A program made the position numbers and the translations under genes. The notes beneath the pieces are model-generated. The model did not search any database. It was not told where the DNA came from and saw only the letters and a list, made by a program, of their open reading frames with translations. A DNA stretch of 64,000 nt from Todiramphus chloris collaris (taxonomy: Eukaryota; Chordata; Aves; Coraciiformes; Alcedinidae): assembly GCA_025345505.1 (NCBI GenBank), contig JANVCC010000071.1:1459468-1523467 (forward strand). Direction: 5' to 3'. Shown here piece after piece: positions 9,743 through 20,046 of this stretch; the stretch's first letter is position 1, and every line of letters starts with the position of its first letter.

Positions 9743-12700
9743 AGGCTCCTTCCTAGCCCCGAGATGCTCTTGGTCAGAGGGTGGGTCTCCAGGCTGTGCC
9801 TGAGCAGCTCTGGGGCCGAAAGCTCTCGCCTGCTGGAGCTCCGAGCTGCGCAGGGGGGTCCGCAGGAGGTGGCTCAGCCCCACGGGAACAGCGCGTGATG
9901 GGCGCCGTGGCCGTCACCGGTGTCTCGTGTTGATGCCAGGGGAAGCGCTGGGTGCTCCAGGGCACTGCGGAGGGCAGGTGGGTGGGTGGATGGATGGCTT
10001 GGGCATTCCCTTCCTGTTGACAGTGCCGCCAGACCTGCCTGTAGCTATTTCATGTGATGGTTTGGTGTAGGCAGGATAATGGCCTTAACGAAGGGGGTGG
10101 CCTGAGTGACGAGGTGACTTCTCTCTTGGCCAAGAGCAGGGTGGGGAGGGCGCAGCCCTTGCTGGAGGGAGCGCTCGGCAGGCGAGCTTCGTGCTTCTCA
10201 GGCCTGGCAGGGCTCTCAAACGTGGCCGTGGCTACCCGAAAGTGTGCGTGGCAGTGGAGGGCTTCAGCTGCTGAAGCTGGCTCTGCTGCAGCTTCCAGGT
10301 GACAACGCGTGTGTTGCGGAGCAGTGCGCTGCCCCCTCTGCCAGTTACAGCTTCCGACTGGAACGCGGGGGCTTGCCCGCATGGGGAAAAAGTTCTGGAA
10401 AGCTCTGAAGCTGTTTTAATTAAACTCTTTCCCCTCTTTCCTCCAACAGCTCCACATTCTGGTAGCTTGGGTGGCTCGTCCACCCCCAGGGAGCTGTGGG
10501 GCTGGGAACGGCCACTGGCTGTGGTGCTCCTCTTCCATGGGAGGTGTGGGGGTGGAAAACCTGCCCCCGGCTGTGACAGGTTAGACGGGCACCTCTGGCA
10601 GCAATTCTGAACCCAGTGTCCTAAGGTCAAAGTTAAAAACCATCTGATCCTCCTCCTAAAACTCTCTCTGCCCTCAGAGCATTTGCCAGCAGCTCCCTGG
10701 GCTGTGGGCAGAGCCGTTCTCCGCTGCCACAGGCACCCCGTGACCCAGTTCTGTGTCCGTGGAACTGGGGCATCAGTGGCAAATCTCGGACAGCATGTAA
10801 AGTGTTTTAACCACAGCTGGGTACCTCTGCCCTGGCTAGCCCTCCCTGCTCATATCTAAAGCACTCACTTTAGCTTTGTTCTCCTCAACGGTCACCATGA
10901 AGGCATTGCCAGCTCAGCTATGGCACGGGGCTCAATCTGTCTGCTCAAGGTAAAGCGCGTCTGGGAGGGAGAAAAGCTTCCTGGGGGACAAGTTCCCCCC
11001 TCTCTGCTCACAGGACAGAGCTCCACGGGGCAGACTGCTTTCTGCAGGGGAAACAAAACCGTAAGAAAAGGCAAAGAACAAGCTCTGCGTGTGCCAGTCC
11101 TCATCAGAGCGAGAGGGGCCGAGGGAGGGGAGGTTCCCCTGGCAGGAAGGAGCTCAGCAGGGCAAGGGCACAGTGGTGTGGCCGTCCCGGTGCCGTCGCT
11201 CTCGCCGTTCTGCTGCGGCCAGGCTTGTGCCAGGCTGGGCAGCGGTGAAGCCACTGTGCCACACCAGGAACGTGCACTGAGGAGCTTCTTCCAGGCGTTC
11301 CTCCAGCGGCGTGCCCTAGCCTTGCTGACGCAGCCGTGGTGTGAAGTCGTCGGATCGTCGCTTTCGTAGCGAGCGAAGCAAATCGCACACCGGCGACGGT
11401 GTTTCTGTTCCTCTGCCCCGTGGTTCCCACGTGTGGGGTCTGCCCGCTGGGACTCCCACGTGCAGCTACCCCGGCCGAAGCCGTGCCCTTCCCAGGGGAT
11501 TCTGTAACCAGCCACCCAGCGCTGCCAAGCGCTGTGCTTTCCTGCGGCCTCCGAAGTGAAACGAGGGCTGCTCGGCACTTTTGCAAGAGAGAGACTAGGA
11601 AAAGGGAACAGCACAATCCTCTGGGCTCCCGAAGAGCTGCCCACACCACAAACACTGGGATTGCAACACACCCCGCTCCCTCCCACGCCGGGGAAAGCGA
11701 GCCACGTTCCAACGTGACTGTGCTGCGAGGATTCTCGCTGACACAGCCGTATCCCCAGTTCAGGTGGGCTCCTGGACCTGCAGGGGTTGATGCTCCCCCT
11801 GGACTGGTTTTTACACCAGCCAAGGAGTTACTCCTGACGTAGCAGCTCCGGTCCTCACCCGCTTCTTTCCCTGCGGCGTGTCTCCGTGTGCTAACCCCGA
11901 CATCAAGGCCAGTAACAGGCTCTGCAGTTTCTGAGCTTTTCCCACTTGTCTAGAAGGAAAACAACCGCGCAAAGGGGTTGTTTGTAATGGTGTTGAAATA
12001 GCTGTGCTGTGCCCTGCGACAAGGCTGCAAACGGAGTCAGCCTGCACGGCTTCAATGAAAAGAAAAAAGCAACAAACCTGCCCTAAAGCGGAGCGAGAGG
12101 AGTAACCACTGAGCAAACCCCGGGGACTGTGGGGCTGAGATTTACGTTCAAGCCCTGCTTTTGTTCGGAGCAGTTTTCCAGAAGTTCTCCCAGGCTGCTC
12201 AAGTTCAAGCTGCGCTGTGCAGGGAGGCAGCCCCCGGGCAGGGTGGTTACCACAAGAGCCCTGCCTGGCTCCTCGCTCGCCAGGCTGGAGGTCCCGACTT
12301 TGTGTGACAACCTTTGCTGCAGACACGTAGCGCTCTGCGTCCCTGCCCTGCTCAGAGCTCGCTGAAGTGCTGACTAATTGCATGGTTAATGCAGCCCTAG
12401 CTGACATCCTGCCAAGCTGCCTCCCGAGATGTCTCCTCGGCTCTACCCGCAGTCGGCCCAGGGCTAACAAATGCTGGTTTCACTGCTTCCTCCCCAGCTC
12501 TCTGTTCCTGTTTTCACAGCAAAATAAAAACCTTACACAAGTCAAAGAACACAAGAAACAGGACAATGGTCTCTGTCACAAATCAGATGGCAGGTTTTTT
12601 TGGGGGGGTAGAGTCTGCCAGTGAGCCTGGAGCAGTGCTTGGCTTGGGAATTCAGCTTGTGAGGAATTTTGGTTTGAGGGTTTTCCATTGGAAAATGTAG

Positions 12701-13261
12701 CAGCAGTTCTGAGAATGGGGATGAACTGGCAAGGGAGCAAAAAGCAGACGCTGCACTGAAGAGCAAACAATGCTGAAATCCTTCCTGTGCCTGACTAAGG
12801 CTGAGAAGTAATCCTGGATTTCTCTCATGATACCGGAGTGTCCAGATACCAACCTAGGTCCAGGCTATTGGGGAAGCCAATACACGTCCCAGATGTTGCA
12901 CAGTTTTTGTCACTTGGCTTCTTCAGTCCCACTGTGTAATGAGAACTCTCCTCGCTCCCTGTGAAACCGCGTCTCAGAAGTGATCTCCTGCCTCGCCGCT
13001 CAGCGGGAGGGGAGCACAAGTTCCCAGGTAGGCAGCAGGAAGGCTGCAGCTGCAAACCTTGCTGACCAAGTTCTAGGAGAACTCCGAGGGGTTTTCAGAT
13101 CCTCCCCAGAGCTGTGAGGCTGACGGTGCTGCTGGAGTTGGCAGCGGTGGGGAAGTGGACAGAAGTTCCCCGCTATGAACACAGGCACCGTGGGGTGACT
13201 CTAAAATGCTTCTCGATGTGCTTTGCAAAGGATGTTTCAGAGGAAAAGGGCTGTAAACAGC

Positions 13262-13625
13262 AGACCACTCAGAAATGCATCCAGCCAGGTCCTGAAAGCC
13301 TCCAGAGAAGGAGACTCCACAGCCTCTCAGGGGACTCTGTCCCAGTGCCCTACAACTCTTAGAGTAAAGAAGTTCTTCCTCATGTTGAGGTGGAACCTCC
13401 TGTACTCCAGCTTGAATCCATTGCCCCTCGTCCTGTCACAATGCACAAGTGCAGAGAGGTTGTCCCTGCCTTCCTGACACCCAGCCCTGATGGATTTATA
13501 GGCCTTCATTAGATCTCCTCTCAGTCTTCTCCTCTCCAGACTGAAAATCCCTAGGGCTCTCAGCCTTTCCTCATAAGGTGTTCCAGCCCCTTCATCATCC
13601 TCACAGCCTGACGCAGAAGATCGCT
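13262..13625 (-). mobile_element. CR1 retrotransposon fragment in PLIN3 intron 1
   Basis: The minus strand shows the end of CR1 ORF2 (FSLERRRLRGDL) followed by its 3' UTR with the GAAGAACTTCTTTACTCTAA segment. It is inserted antisense to PLIN3. Confidence 0.85.
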
Positions 13626-13952
13626 CTCCCCCCACTTTTAACTTGCAACTTTGAAGCCTGTCAGATGTTACTGGCAATAAAATAAGTAGGGTGTTTATTG
13701 GGGATTGAGGGAGGCAAGCACAGTCCTTGTCCTGCGTCAATGGGAAATCATGGAGCCTCTCAAGTATCCCCCCACCCCTGTAGGAAAGATTAGCGATGCC
13801 ACACTGACCTCCCTAGGACACACTCAGTGAAGACCCCAACTTGGCCCTCTGCTTTTCACCAGTTTTGCTAAGACTTAAATTCCAACAGAGGAAATTAAGT
13901 TGTCCTCACACTTACACTCTTGTTTTCCCTTCCAGCTGCAGCTGAATTCAGT

Positions 13953-16900
13953 ATGGCATCAGAAAAGACCACGAGAAAAGATCTGCTGAAGGCTGAGGAG
14001 CAGCAGCAAGCGGTAGGTGCCAGGGCAGCCCATGCTCTACCACACAACAGTCAAACTACCTCCTGACTGAGATGCTTCTGCCAGCACCTCAGAACCAGGC
14101 TGGGCCTTGCAGAAAGATTAACTGCCTGAAGCTGGGGCCCCATCTAAGCTCGGTTAATACAGAGCTAACCTTTTTTGCTCAGGAGAAAACTTCAGGGTTG
14201 GCTGAAGTCACCCCGAAGCATGAGCTGCTGTACGTCCTGTTGCCACAGCTGGGTTTGGTGCTGAAGCCCAGTGTGACTCTGAAATCATGAGCCCAGAGCT
14301 TGAACTCTTAATCCTGACTTGCCACTGACTTTCTAGGGGTCTTTGGATGAGGTTCTTCAGCTCTGAGTTGAAGAAGGATGAGGGGATGGACTGGATGTGC
14401 CCCTAGGCCCTTCCTGGATACACACACGGCTGGCATTCACCCACCAGCCTGAGGCTGGGTCCCTAATGTCACTTATCTCTCTCGGGTTTTAGAGCGCTGT
14501 CAATCGGGTCTCCAGCTTGCCCTTGCTCAACTCTGCATTCAACCTGGTCTCCTCTGCCTACAACCACACCAAGGAGACCCATCCCTGCCTCAGCGGGGTC
14601 TGCAACGTGGCTGAGACGGTGGCTGCGGTGGCAGTTGGTAGTGTGGTTGGTGGGGCACAGCCCATCCTGGACCAACTTGAGCCACAAAGTAAGTGAAGAG
14701 GCTGGAGCAAGCCTTTCAACACAGAGGAAATGGGTGGGGAGGGGAGTTTCGTGGGCCTGGGGGGTGACACCCATCTCCTGTAGCACACTGTGCTCATCCC
14801 TCATAGCACTGAGGCTTCTGCTCAGCAGCTCTCAGCGAACCCCCTGAATTTCACAAGTTTGGCCTCTTGCTGGTGGTTTCTTGAAGTCACTCAGCAAACC
14901 CTCCCTGCTCGTTCTCGAGCACCCCAACCAACAGCAGCAGTGCCAACCTTGGATATTGCTCAGCCTGTCCCATCCCAACACTTTCCAACCCTCGAAACCA
15001 ATCGCCCTACCCACGGGGCAGAGTCTTACGCTCCAGTTGGAGCTACGTGCTGCCAGTAGCTAGGAAGCCAGGAGGGCAAAGAGGAGACCATTTGAACCTG
15101 CCAAGCTGTTGGGTTTGTTCACGTTAACAAGATACCCCCCTCACCACAGGACAGTGGCTTTGGGGTGATGTGACTTGCTGTCATGAGTGGATCCTGAACG
15201 GGCCGTTGTACGGACCAAACCCCCCCTCTCCAGACTGAAGGATAAACTGGTACCTGTTGTCTTTTCCAGTTGCGCTTGTCAATGAATACGCCTGTAAAGG
15301 ACTGGATCAGCTGGAGGAGACCTTGCCTTTTCTTCAGCAGCCAGCAGACAAGGTAAAAGCTTCTCCTGGGGAAGCCATGACTCGATCTCTTGCTTGATGG
15401 AGCTGTCATGGGTACAGAAGAACAGGGGGAAATAAGCTTCAGCAGCACTGCTTGGACAGGCCAGGCCCTGGAGGGGCTAGAGGAGGCACTGCTAGCTGAT
15501 GAAAGCTGGAGAGATGCCGTCAGCACGTGGAAGTGAACACAACCATGCAAATACAGATGTAGTAGCTTCCCCAGCTCTCCCCCCAGCCTGCAAGCATAAC
15601 TCACCTGCAAAAGCCACTTCAGGGAGGGAAAACCTATTTCAGAATAAAAATGTATCTTTGTCTCTCCCTGTTGTAGGTGATCTCGGACACCAAACAGCTG
15701 GTCTCCACCAAAGTGACGTGTGCTATGGATGCTGCCTGTGAGGCAAAAGCAGCAATGGCTGACAAAGTGACGGAAGCGGTGGACCTCACGAAAAACATTG
15801 TTGGGGACAGTGTCAAGCTGACCAGGTCAATGGTCACCACCACTGTTAACAGTGCNNNNNNNNNNATTGTGGAGGACGGCGTCGGACTGACCAAGTCTGC
15901 AGTTGCTTCTACTATTACTGCTGCTGTAGGGGCTGCCCAGGGTGCCAAGGATCTCGTGACCAACACAGTGACTGAAGCAATGGACCTAACCAAAGGGGCT
16001 GTTCAAGATGGTGTTGAGAAGACCAAATCAGTGGTCGCTTCTACCGTCGGCACAGCTCTGGATGCTGCCTACGGAACCATCACTACCAAACTAAACACGG
16101 CCCTGGAGCAGAGCAGAGAGGCTATCCAGGAAGGTGTGGAGATGACTAATTCAGTGGTGACCAACAGCATGAGCAAAGCCAAGGCAGTGAGTCAAGCAGT
16201 GGCAGGTGGTGTGGAATCTGTCCTGGGTATATCAGAAGGTCTGGTGGATCTCTACCTCCCAATGACAGAGGAGGAGCTAGGTAAGAAAATACTCGGCTGG
16301 CGGTTGTAAATGCCAGTGACTGGAGAGCACCTGACGCTGCGAGACTTCCCTTCCGAAGCAGACGGGTAGCTCTGGATGTGTCACCAAGGTGCCTCTCTTG
16401 TCAACACCGCCCTGCCACATGCTATGGGACAGAGTTCACGCATTTGCTCGCTGGTCCTTGCCCAGCAGCCTAAAGGCAAACAACCACGTGGGTGTGTGCT
16501 TCAATCTGCCAAGTCTGCTTATCTGAGAGAAGATGCTGAGCAGGCGCTGGCCTGCTGTTCCGAGCGGCTCCAGACCTCCACCGGCGTCACAGCCAGCTTC
16601 AGCCTGCGCGGCCCTCCAGGGGTGACCCATCCTCATGGCTGGGGGAGCGCAGCGCAGCCGCATCTCTCTTCTTCCCTCCTCCAGGTGAGCTGGCCACCGC
16701 CATCGAGGGGCTTGGCATGGCCTCCGTGGAGGAGCAGAAACGGCACCAGAGTTACTTCGTGCGCCTGGGTTCCCTCTCCAGCAAAGTCCGCCGCCGAGCC
16801 TACCAGCACTCCCTGAGCAAGCTGCAGCGTGTCAAGCAAAGCACCCAGGAGACCCTCTCACACCTGCAAATGGCAATAAACCTGGTACAAACCTCCTCCC

Positions 16901-17832
16901 TTCTCCCTCCTGTCTGTAGCCTTCCTGCCCTGCTAGCCAGATAGAAGCTCTTCCTCCACCCTGTACCAGCTGCGTGTCACCTTGGATCCCTCCCCGGAGG
17001 GCACTTCTCTGCTTGTGCGCGTGCTTGCAATCCAGCTCTTCCTCTCCTTTTCCCCACCAGATCGAATCTGTGAAACGGGAGGTTGGCCAGAAGCTTCTGG
17101 ATGGTCAGGAGAAGCTCCATCAGCTGTGGGTGAACTGGAGCCTGACCCAACCCAAAGGAAACCAAGTTAAAACTGCCTCCGAAGTAGAGGTATCGCCAGG
17201 AGGGGCTGCTCAGCCAGGCCTCGTGCGGACGGCGGACGTCTCACCGCTCCAGTAACTGAGCTCTGTCTCTCTCCCAGCAGGTGGAGGCACGGACGCTAGC
17301 CATGCTGCGGATCATCACCCGCCAGCTACAGCATGTTTATGAGAATCTGAAAACCAGCATCCAAGGGCTCCCCAGCAACGTCCAGGAAGCCGTGTATCAG
17401 GCCACCCGAAATATCCACAAGCTCCACCGCTCTTTTTCCAGCGCTACCTCTTTCCAGGACCTCTCCAGCACCACCCTGACTCAGAGCCAGGGCTATGTGA
17501 TGGAAGCCCGAAGGTCCTTAGATGACCTGTTTGAGTGCGTAACTCAGAGCACCCCTCTGAACTGGCTTGTGGGGCCCTTCAGGGCGATAGCTCGAGTGTC
17601 ACAGCACAGCAGGAAGCAGAAGAAGAAAGACATGGTGACTGATACAAAGTCACCCGTGTTGGAAGTGGCTACATCATCAAAGAAGGTGACTAAGACCCCT
17701 AAACACCCAAAGGGGGGAGACAGGATCCCAAGGGAAGGGTGTGAAGCTGTAGAGAAGCTGGGAGAGAAAGCCACAGAGGTAGAGCTGGATGCAAAAGAGA
17801 TAAAAACTAACACACCAGAGGAAGGTCTCTGA
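13953..17832 (+). CDS. PLIN3: Perilipin-3 (lipid-droplet coat protein), seven coding exons
   Basis: Coding exons: 13953-14012, 14493-14688, 15270-15352, 15677-16280, 16685-16884, 17061-17189 and 17281-17832. All junctions are GT-AG and the phases agree, giving about 607 residues. The ATG has a strong context (A at -3, G at +4). An N-terminal PAT domain (about 1-113) is followed by 11-mer amphipathic repeats (114-300), which bind droplet phospholipid, and a C-terminal four-helix bundle (315-524) containing [30 protein letters not shown] and NWLVGPF, all close to mammalian PLIN3 (TIP47), a cytosolic protein that coats nascent lipid droplets. Human PLIN3 has 434 residues. The excess is a longer repeat exon and a basic tail of about 80 residues after WLVGPF. 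Ten Ns interrupt the repeat exon in frame. The last intron ends in a CAGCAG tandem acceptor, so one Gln may be optional. A PLIN4-like relative was considered, but the C-terminal domain and locus favour PLIN3. Confidence 0.93.
15677..16280 (+). repeat. PLIN3: Perilipin 11-mer repeat exon with internal gap
   Basis: The exon encodes amphipathic repeats of the type DLTK..V.DGV..TKSVV.STV. Successive DGV blocks after the gap lie 44 residues (4 x 11) and then 41 residues apart. Across the 10-N gap the spacing is only 23, so the gap is probably shorter than the missing sequence. The exon is about 201 codons as given, much longer than its human PLIN3 counterpart. Confidence 0.75.
15856..15865. other. 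Assembly gap (10 N) inside PLIN3 repeat exon
   Basis: Ten Ns with coding sequence in the same frame on both sides (59 codons plus 2 nt before; ATT GTG GAG after). The uniform 10-N size, shared with two other gaps in the window, suggests a placeholder and not a measured length. Confidence 0.9.
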
Positions 17833-18760
17833 AAACTTCCAGCTCCTCTGGCCCAGGCTCCCTGGCTAGAACTGCACTTCTGTCTTTTAATTGCATGTCC
17901 AGCAGCCAGTCCTGCCAAGAGTGCCTCCTGCTCTCTCCCTGCCCCGGGCTGAGCTTACAGGAAGATGCGGTTTCCGCGCAGACTCAGTAACCACGGTGGG
18001 GTCATCCCCCACTGCCTTTTACTACGTTTTCAATCACGCTGCTGCACTGAAAGGGAAGATGGGGACCTGTGCTTCAGCTTTTTAAGCCAACCCAGCTGTA
18101 TGTGTGAAGGGCTGAGCCTGGCCAAGACAAGCTGTAGAAGAGACAAAGCGCTCTCAACATCAAGTTGGATTTGTTTTCAATTCCTCCAAGCTGCAGAGAC
18201 CTGGGAAGGGGGTGTTCTTGGCCTTTGACACCCTTTCCCTCCTTCTACAAGTTTAAAAACACATCTTAGAGCCACAGCTGCTCTTCTGCCTGGTGTTCTT
18301 CTGGGGAGCTGACCAGGAGCAGCTGCTTCTCAGAAAGACAGCTCTTGTTACAGGCCAGCCAAACACTTCTTCTTTCATAGACAAACACTTTGCAAGGTGG
18401 GATTTTCTTTTAAGGCAATTTGCAGCAGGATTATCTTCCCTAGTCACACAAACGACTGCAGGGCTCCTCTGCTTGGGGGTAGGTGGCTCCATGCAGGAAA
18501 CACTTTGCAGCCCTTCGGAAGCTGGCACACGAGGCAGCTTTCACCAGGAGCTCAGCTGTGGTTATCCTGATATTCAAACAGGGGAGGTGGCTGCTGGTTA
18601 TTTCCCCAGCAAACAACGCTTTGTAGTCACTCCTAATGTAACTTTGGTCATTTCTGTCCAGGCCTAGTCCCTGTGCTATGGCTGGAAGGGTGGCAAGCAG
18701 ACTTCAGAATAAAGCATTACCCATGTTCCAATAAATACCTGTTTCTTGTGTCTTTCTGAA
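17833..18760 (+). terminator. PLIN3: PLIN3 3'UTR with two polyadenylation signals
   Basis: After the TGA at 17830-17832 about 0.9 kb of non-coding sequence ends in AATAAA at 18708-18713 and a second AATAAA at 18730-18735. Cleavage is expected shortly after, about 18.73-18.76 kb. No other gene feature lies in between. Confidence 0.65.
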
Positions 18761-19139
18761 GCCACCACAACATACTGTCCCTTTAGCCTGAGTTAGTAAG
18801 AAACTTGCATTTAACAAATCACTTCTCTGCAACCTGCACCTTCCCTGGTCTTGCTGGAGGTAAAAAATCAAACACTTGCAGCAGGTCCCATCTTCTGCCT
18901 CAGCCTTAGGCACCAAAGGACCTTCACGCGTTTGCCCCCCAGGCACTCTGCCTGTACTCCAGAGGTTCAGGGACATCTACACCCCCTCCAGCCTCCCCCC
19001 TGCACCTCCGGGAACCCCTTGGTCTCTAGCCTGGCTCCCGCACCTCCGGGAACCCCTCTCGGTCTCCAGCCTGGCTCCCGGCCCCTCGCTGGGGTCACGC
19101 CAGCAGCTTCTCAGGGCAGGGCAAAGCCGGGTTCCCCCG
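18761..19139. other. Short intergenic spacer between PLIN3 and TICAM1
   Basis: Less than 0.4 kb separates the PLIN3 polyadenylation signals from the TICAM1 CpG island. It contains an imperfect local duplication around 19000-19085 (CACCTCCGGGAACCCCT occurs twice). Nothing else was recognised. Confidence 0.5.
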
Positions 19140-19335
19140 CACCAGCCCGGCTCTAATCCCTCCGGGACACCCCGCTCCGCCCCGGCCGTGCCCGGCTCCG
19201 TGCCCAGCTCCGTGCCCAGCTCCGCCCCGCCGGGCCCCGCCGCTTCCTCCTCTGCTGCCGGCTGCGAAGGGCGGGCGCGCCCTGCAGTTCCCGGGCCGGG
19301 CCGGGCCGAGCCGAGCCGAGCCGGACCGGGCGGAG
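19140..19335 (+). promoter_or_regulatory. TICAM1: TICAM1 CpG-island promoter and candidate 5'UTR exon
   Basis: A CpG island (about 19.14-19.62 kb) starts just after PLIN3. The GC-rich block ends in CGGAG|GTAGGC, a usable splice donor with GT at 19336-19337, which would close a non-coding first exon. No TATA box is visible. An intervening 5'UTR exon before the ATG at 20047 is likely, but its acceptor could not be chosen confidently. Confidence 0.45.
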
Positions 19336-19424
19336 GTAGGCTGGCCCCTTCCCGGCTGGGGCGGGGGAAGCGGTGCCCGGGGGGCCGGCCCGGGAGGGGA
19401 GCGGGGCAGCCGGGGAGCCGAGCG

Positions 19425-19526
19425 GGGATCGGAGCAGGGACCCGAGCAGGGCTCTGGGCAGGGCTCCGGGCAGGGATCCGGGCAGGGATGGGAACAGGGA
19501 TCCGAGCAGGGCTCCGGGCAGGGCTG
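19425..19526. repeat. Degenerate GC-rich minisatellite in TICAM1 5' region
   Basis: Eight to nine imperfect copies of a 10-12 bp unit such as CTCCGGGCAGGG or ATCCGAGCAGGG. G-runs at regular spacing could allow G-quadruplex formation on the plus strand. Confidence 0.65.
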
Positions 19527-20046
19527 AGTCAGCGGCAGGACGGACCCGCCTGGCCCCGGAGGGCTCGGCCGCGTTCCGAGCTCCCGCCCCCGGGTCCCGT
19601 CCCCCCCCAGCCCCCGGCTTCATTGATTCACGCGCCTTCCTAAAACGACGGCAACTTCCTCAGGTCCCGCCGGAGCGATTGGGCAATGGCAGGGTTTTTA
19701 TGAGATAGAAGCAATCCGAAACTGGGGGCCGGTTCGGGGCCACTCGCCCGTGCTCCCCATCCATAGGGGAGGCTCTTGCAGCCCGCTCCGAGCTCACCGG
19801 GAGCAGGGTCCTCCCGGCTGCCACCCGCTCTGGGCTGGATCTGCTGTTACCCGAGGGCTGGGCAAAGGCCTCTGGTGAGCGCAGGGGCACGGAAGGGCTC
19901 AGGGCTCGGCTGCGGACGCAGGTACAACGTCCACCGTCCCGTCGGGCAGCCTGGCAGAGGACGCGTGCGGGACCAGGCCTGGGAAGAAGGGTCTCCTCCC
20001 AGCTCGCTCCAGAGTCTGCGGCCCGGCAACCCGCTGCCCGCCGGAG

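Larger units (their letters stand above)
9386..13935 (+). other. PLIN3: PLIN3 intron 1
   Basis: A 4.5-kb intron between the GTAAGG donor and the CCCTTCCAG acceptor. It contains a perfect 21-bp direct duplication (9701-9742), a CR1 copy (13.26-13.63 kb) and otherwise unremarkable sequence. Open frames of up to 264 codons on both strands (10.9-11.9 kb) resemble no protein. Confidence 0.55.

Noticed and set aside
10892-11823. Long minus-strand frames in PLIN3 intron 1
   Set aside because: Overlapping open frames on both strands indicate GC-driven absence of stops; no homology is recognisable.
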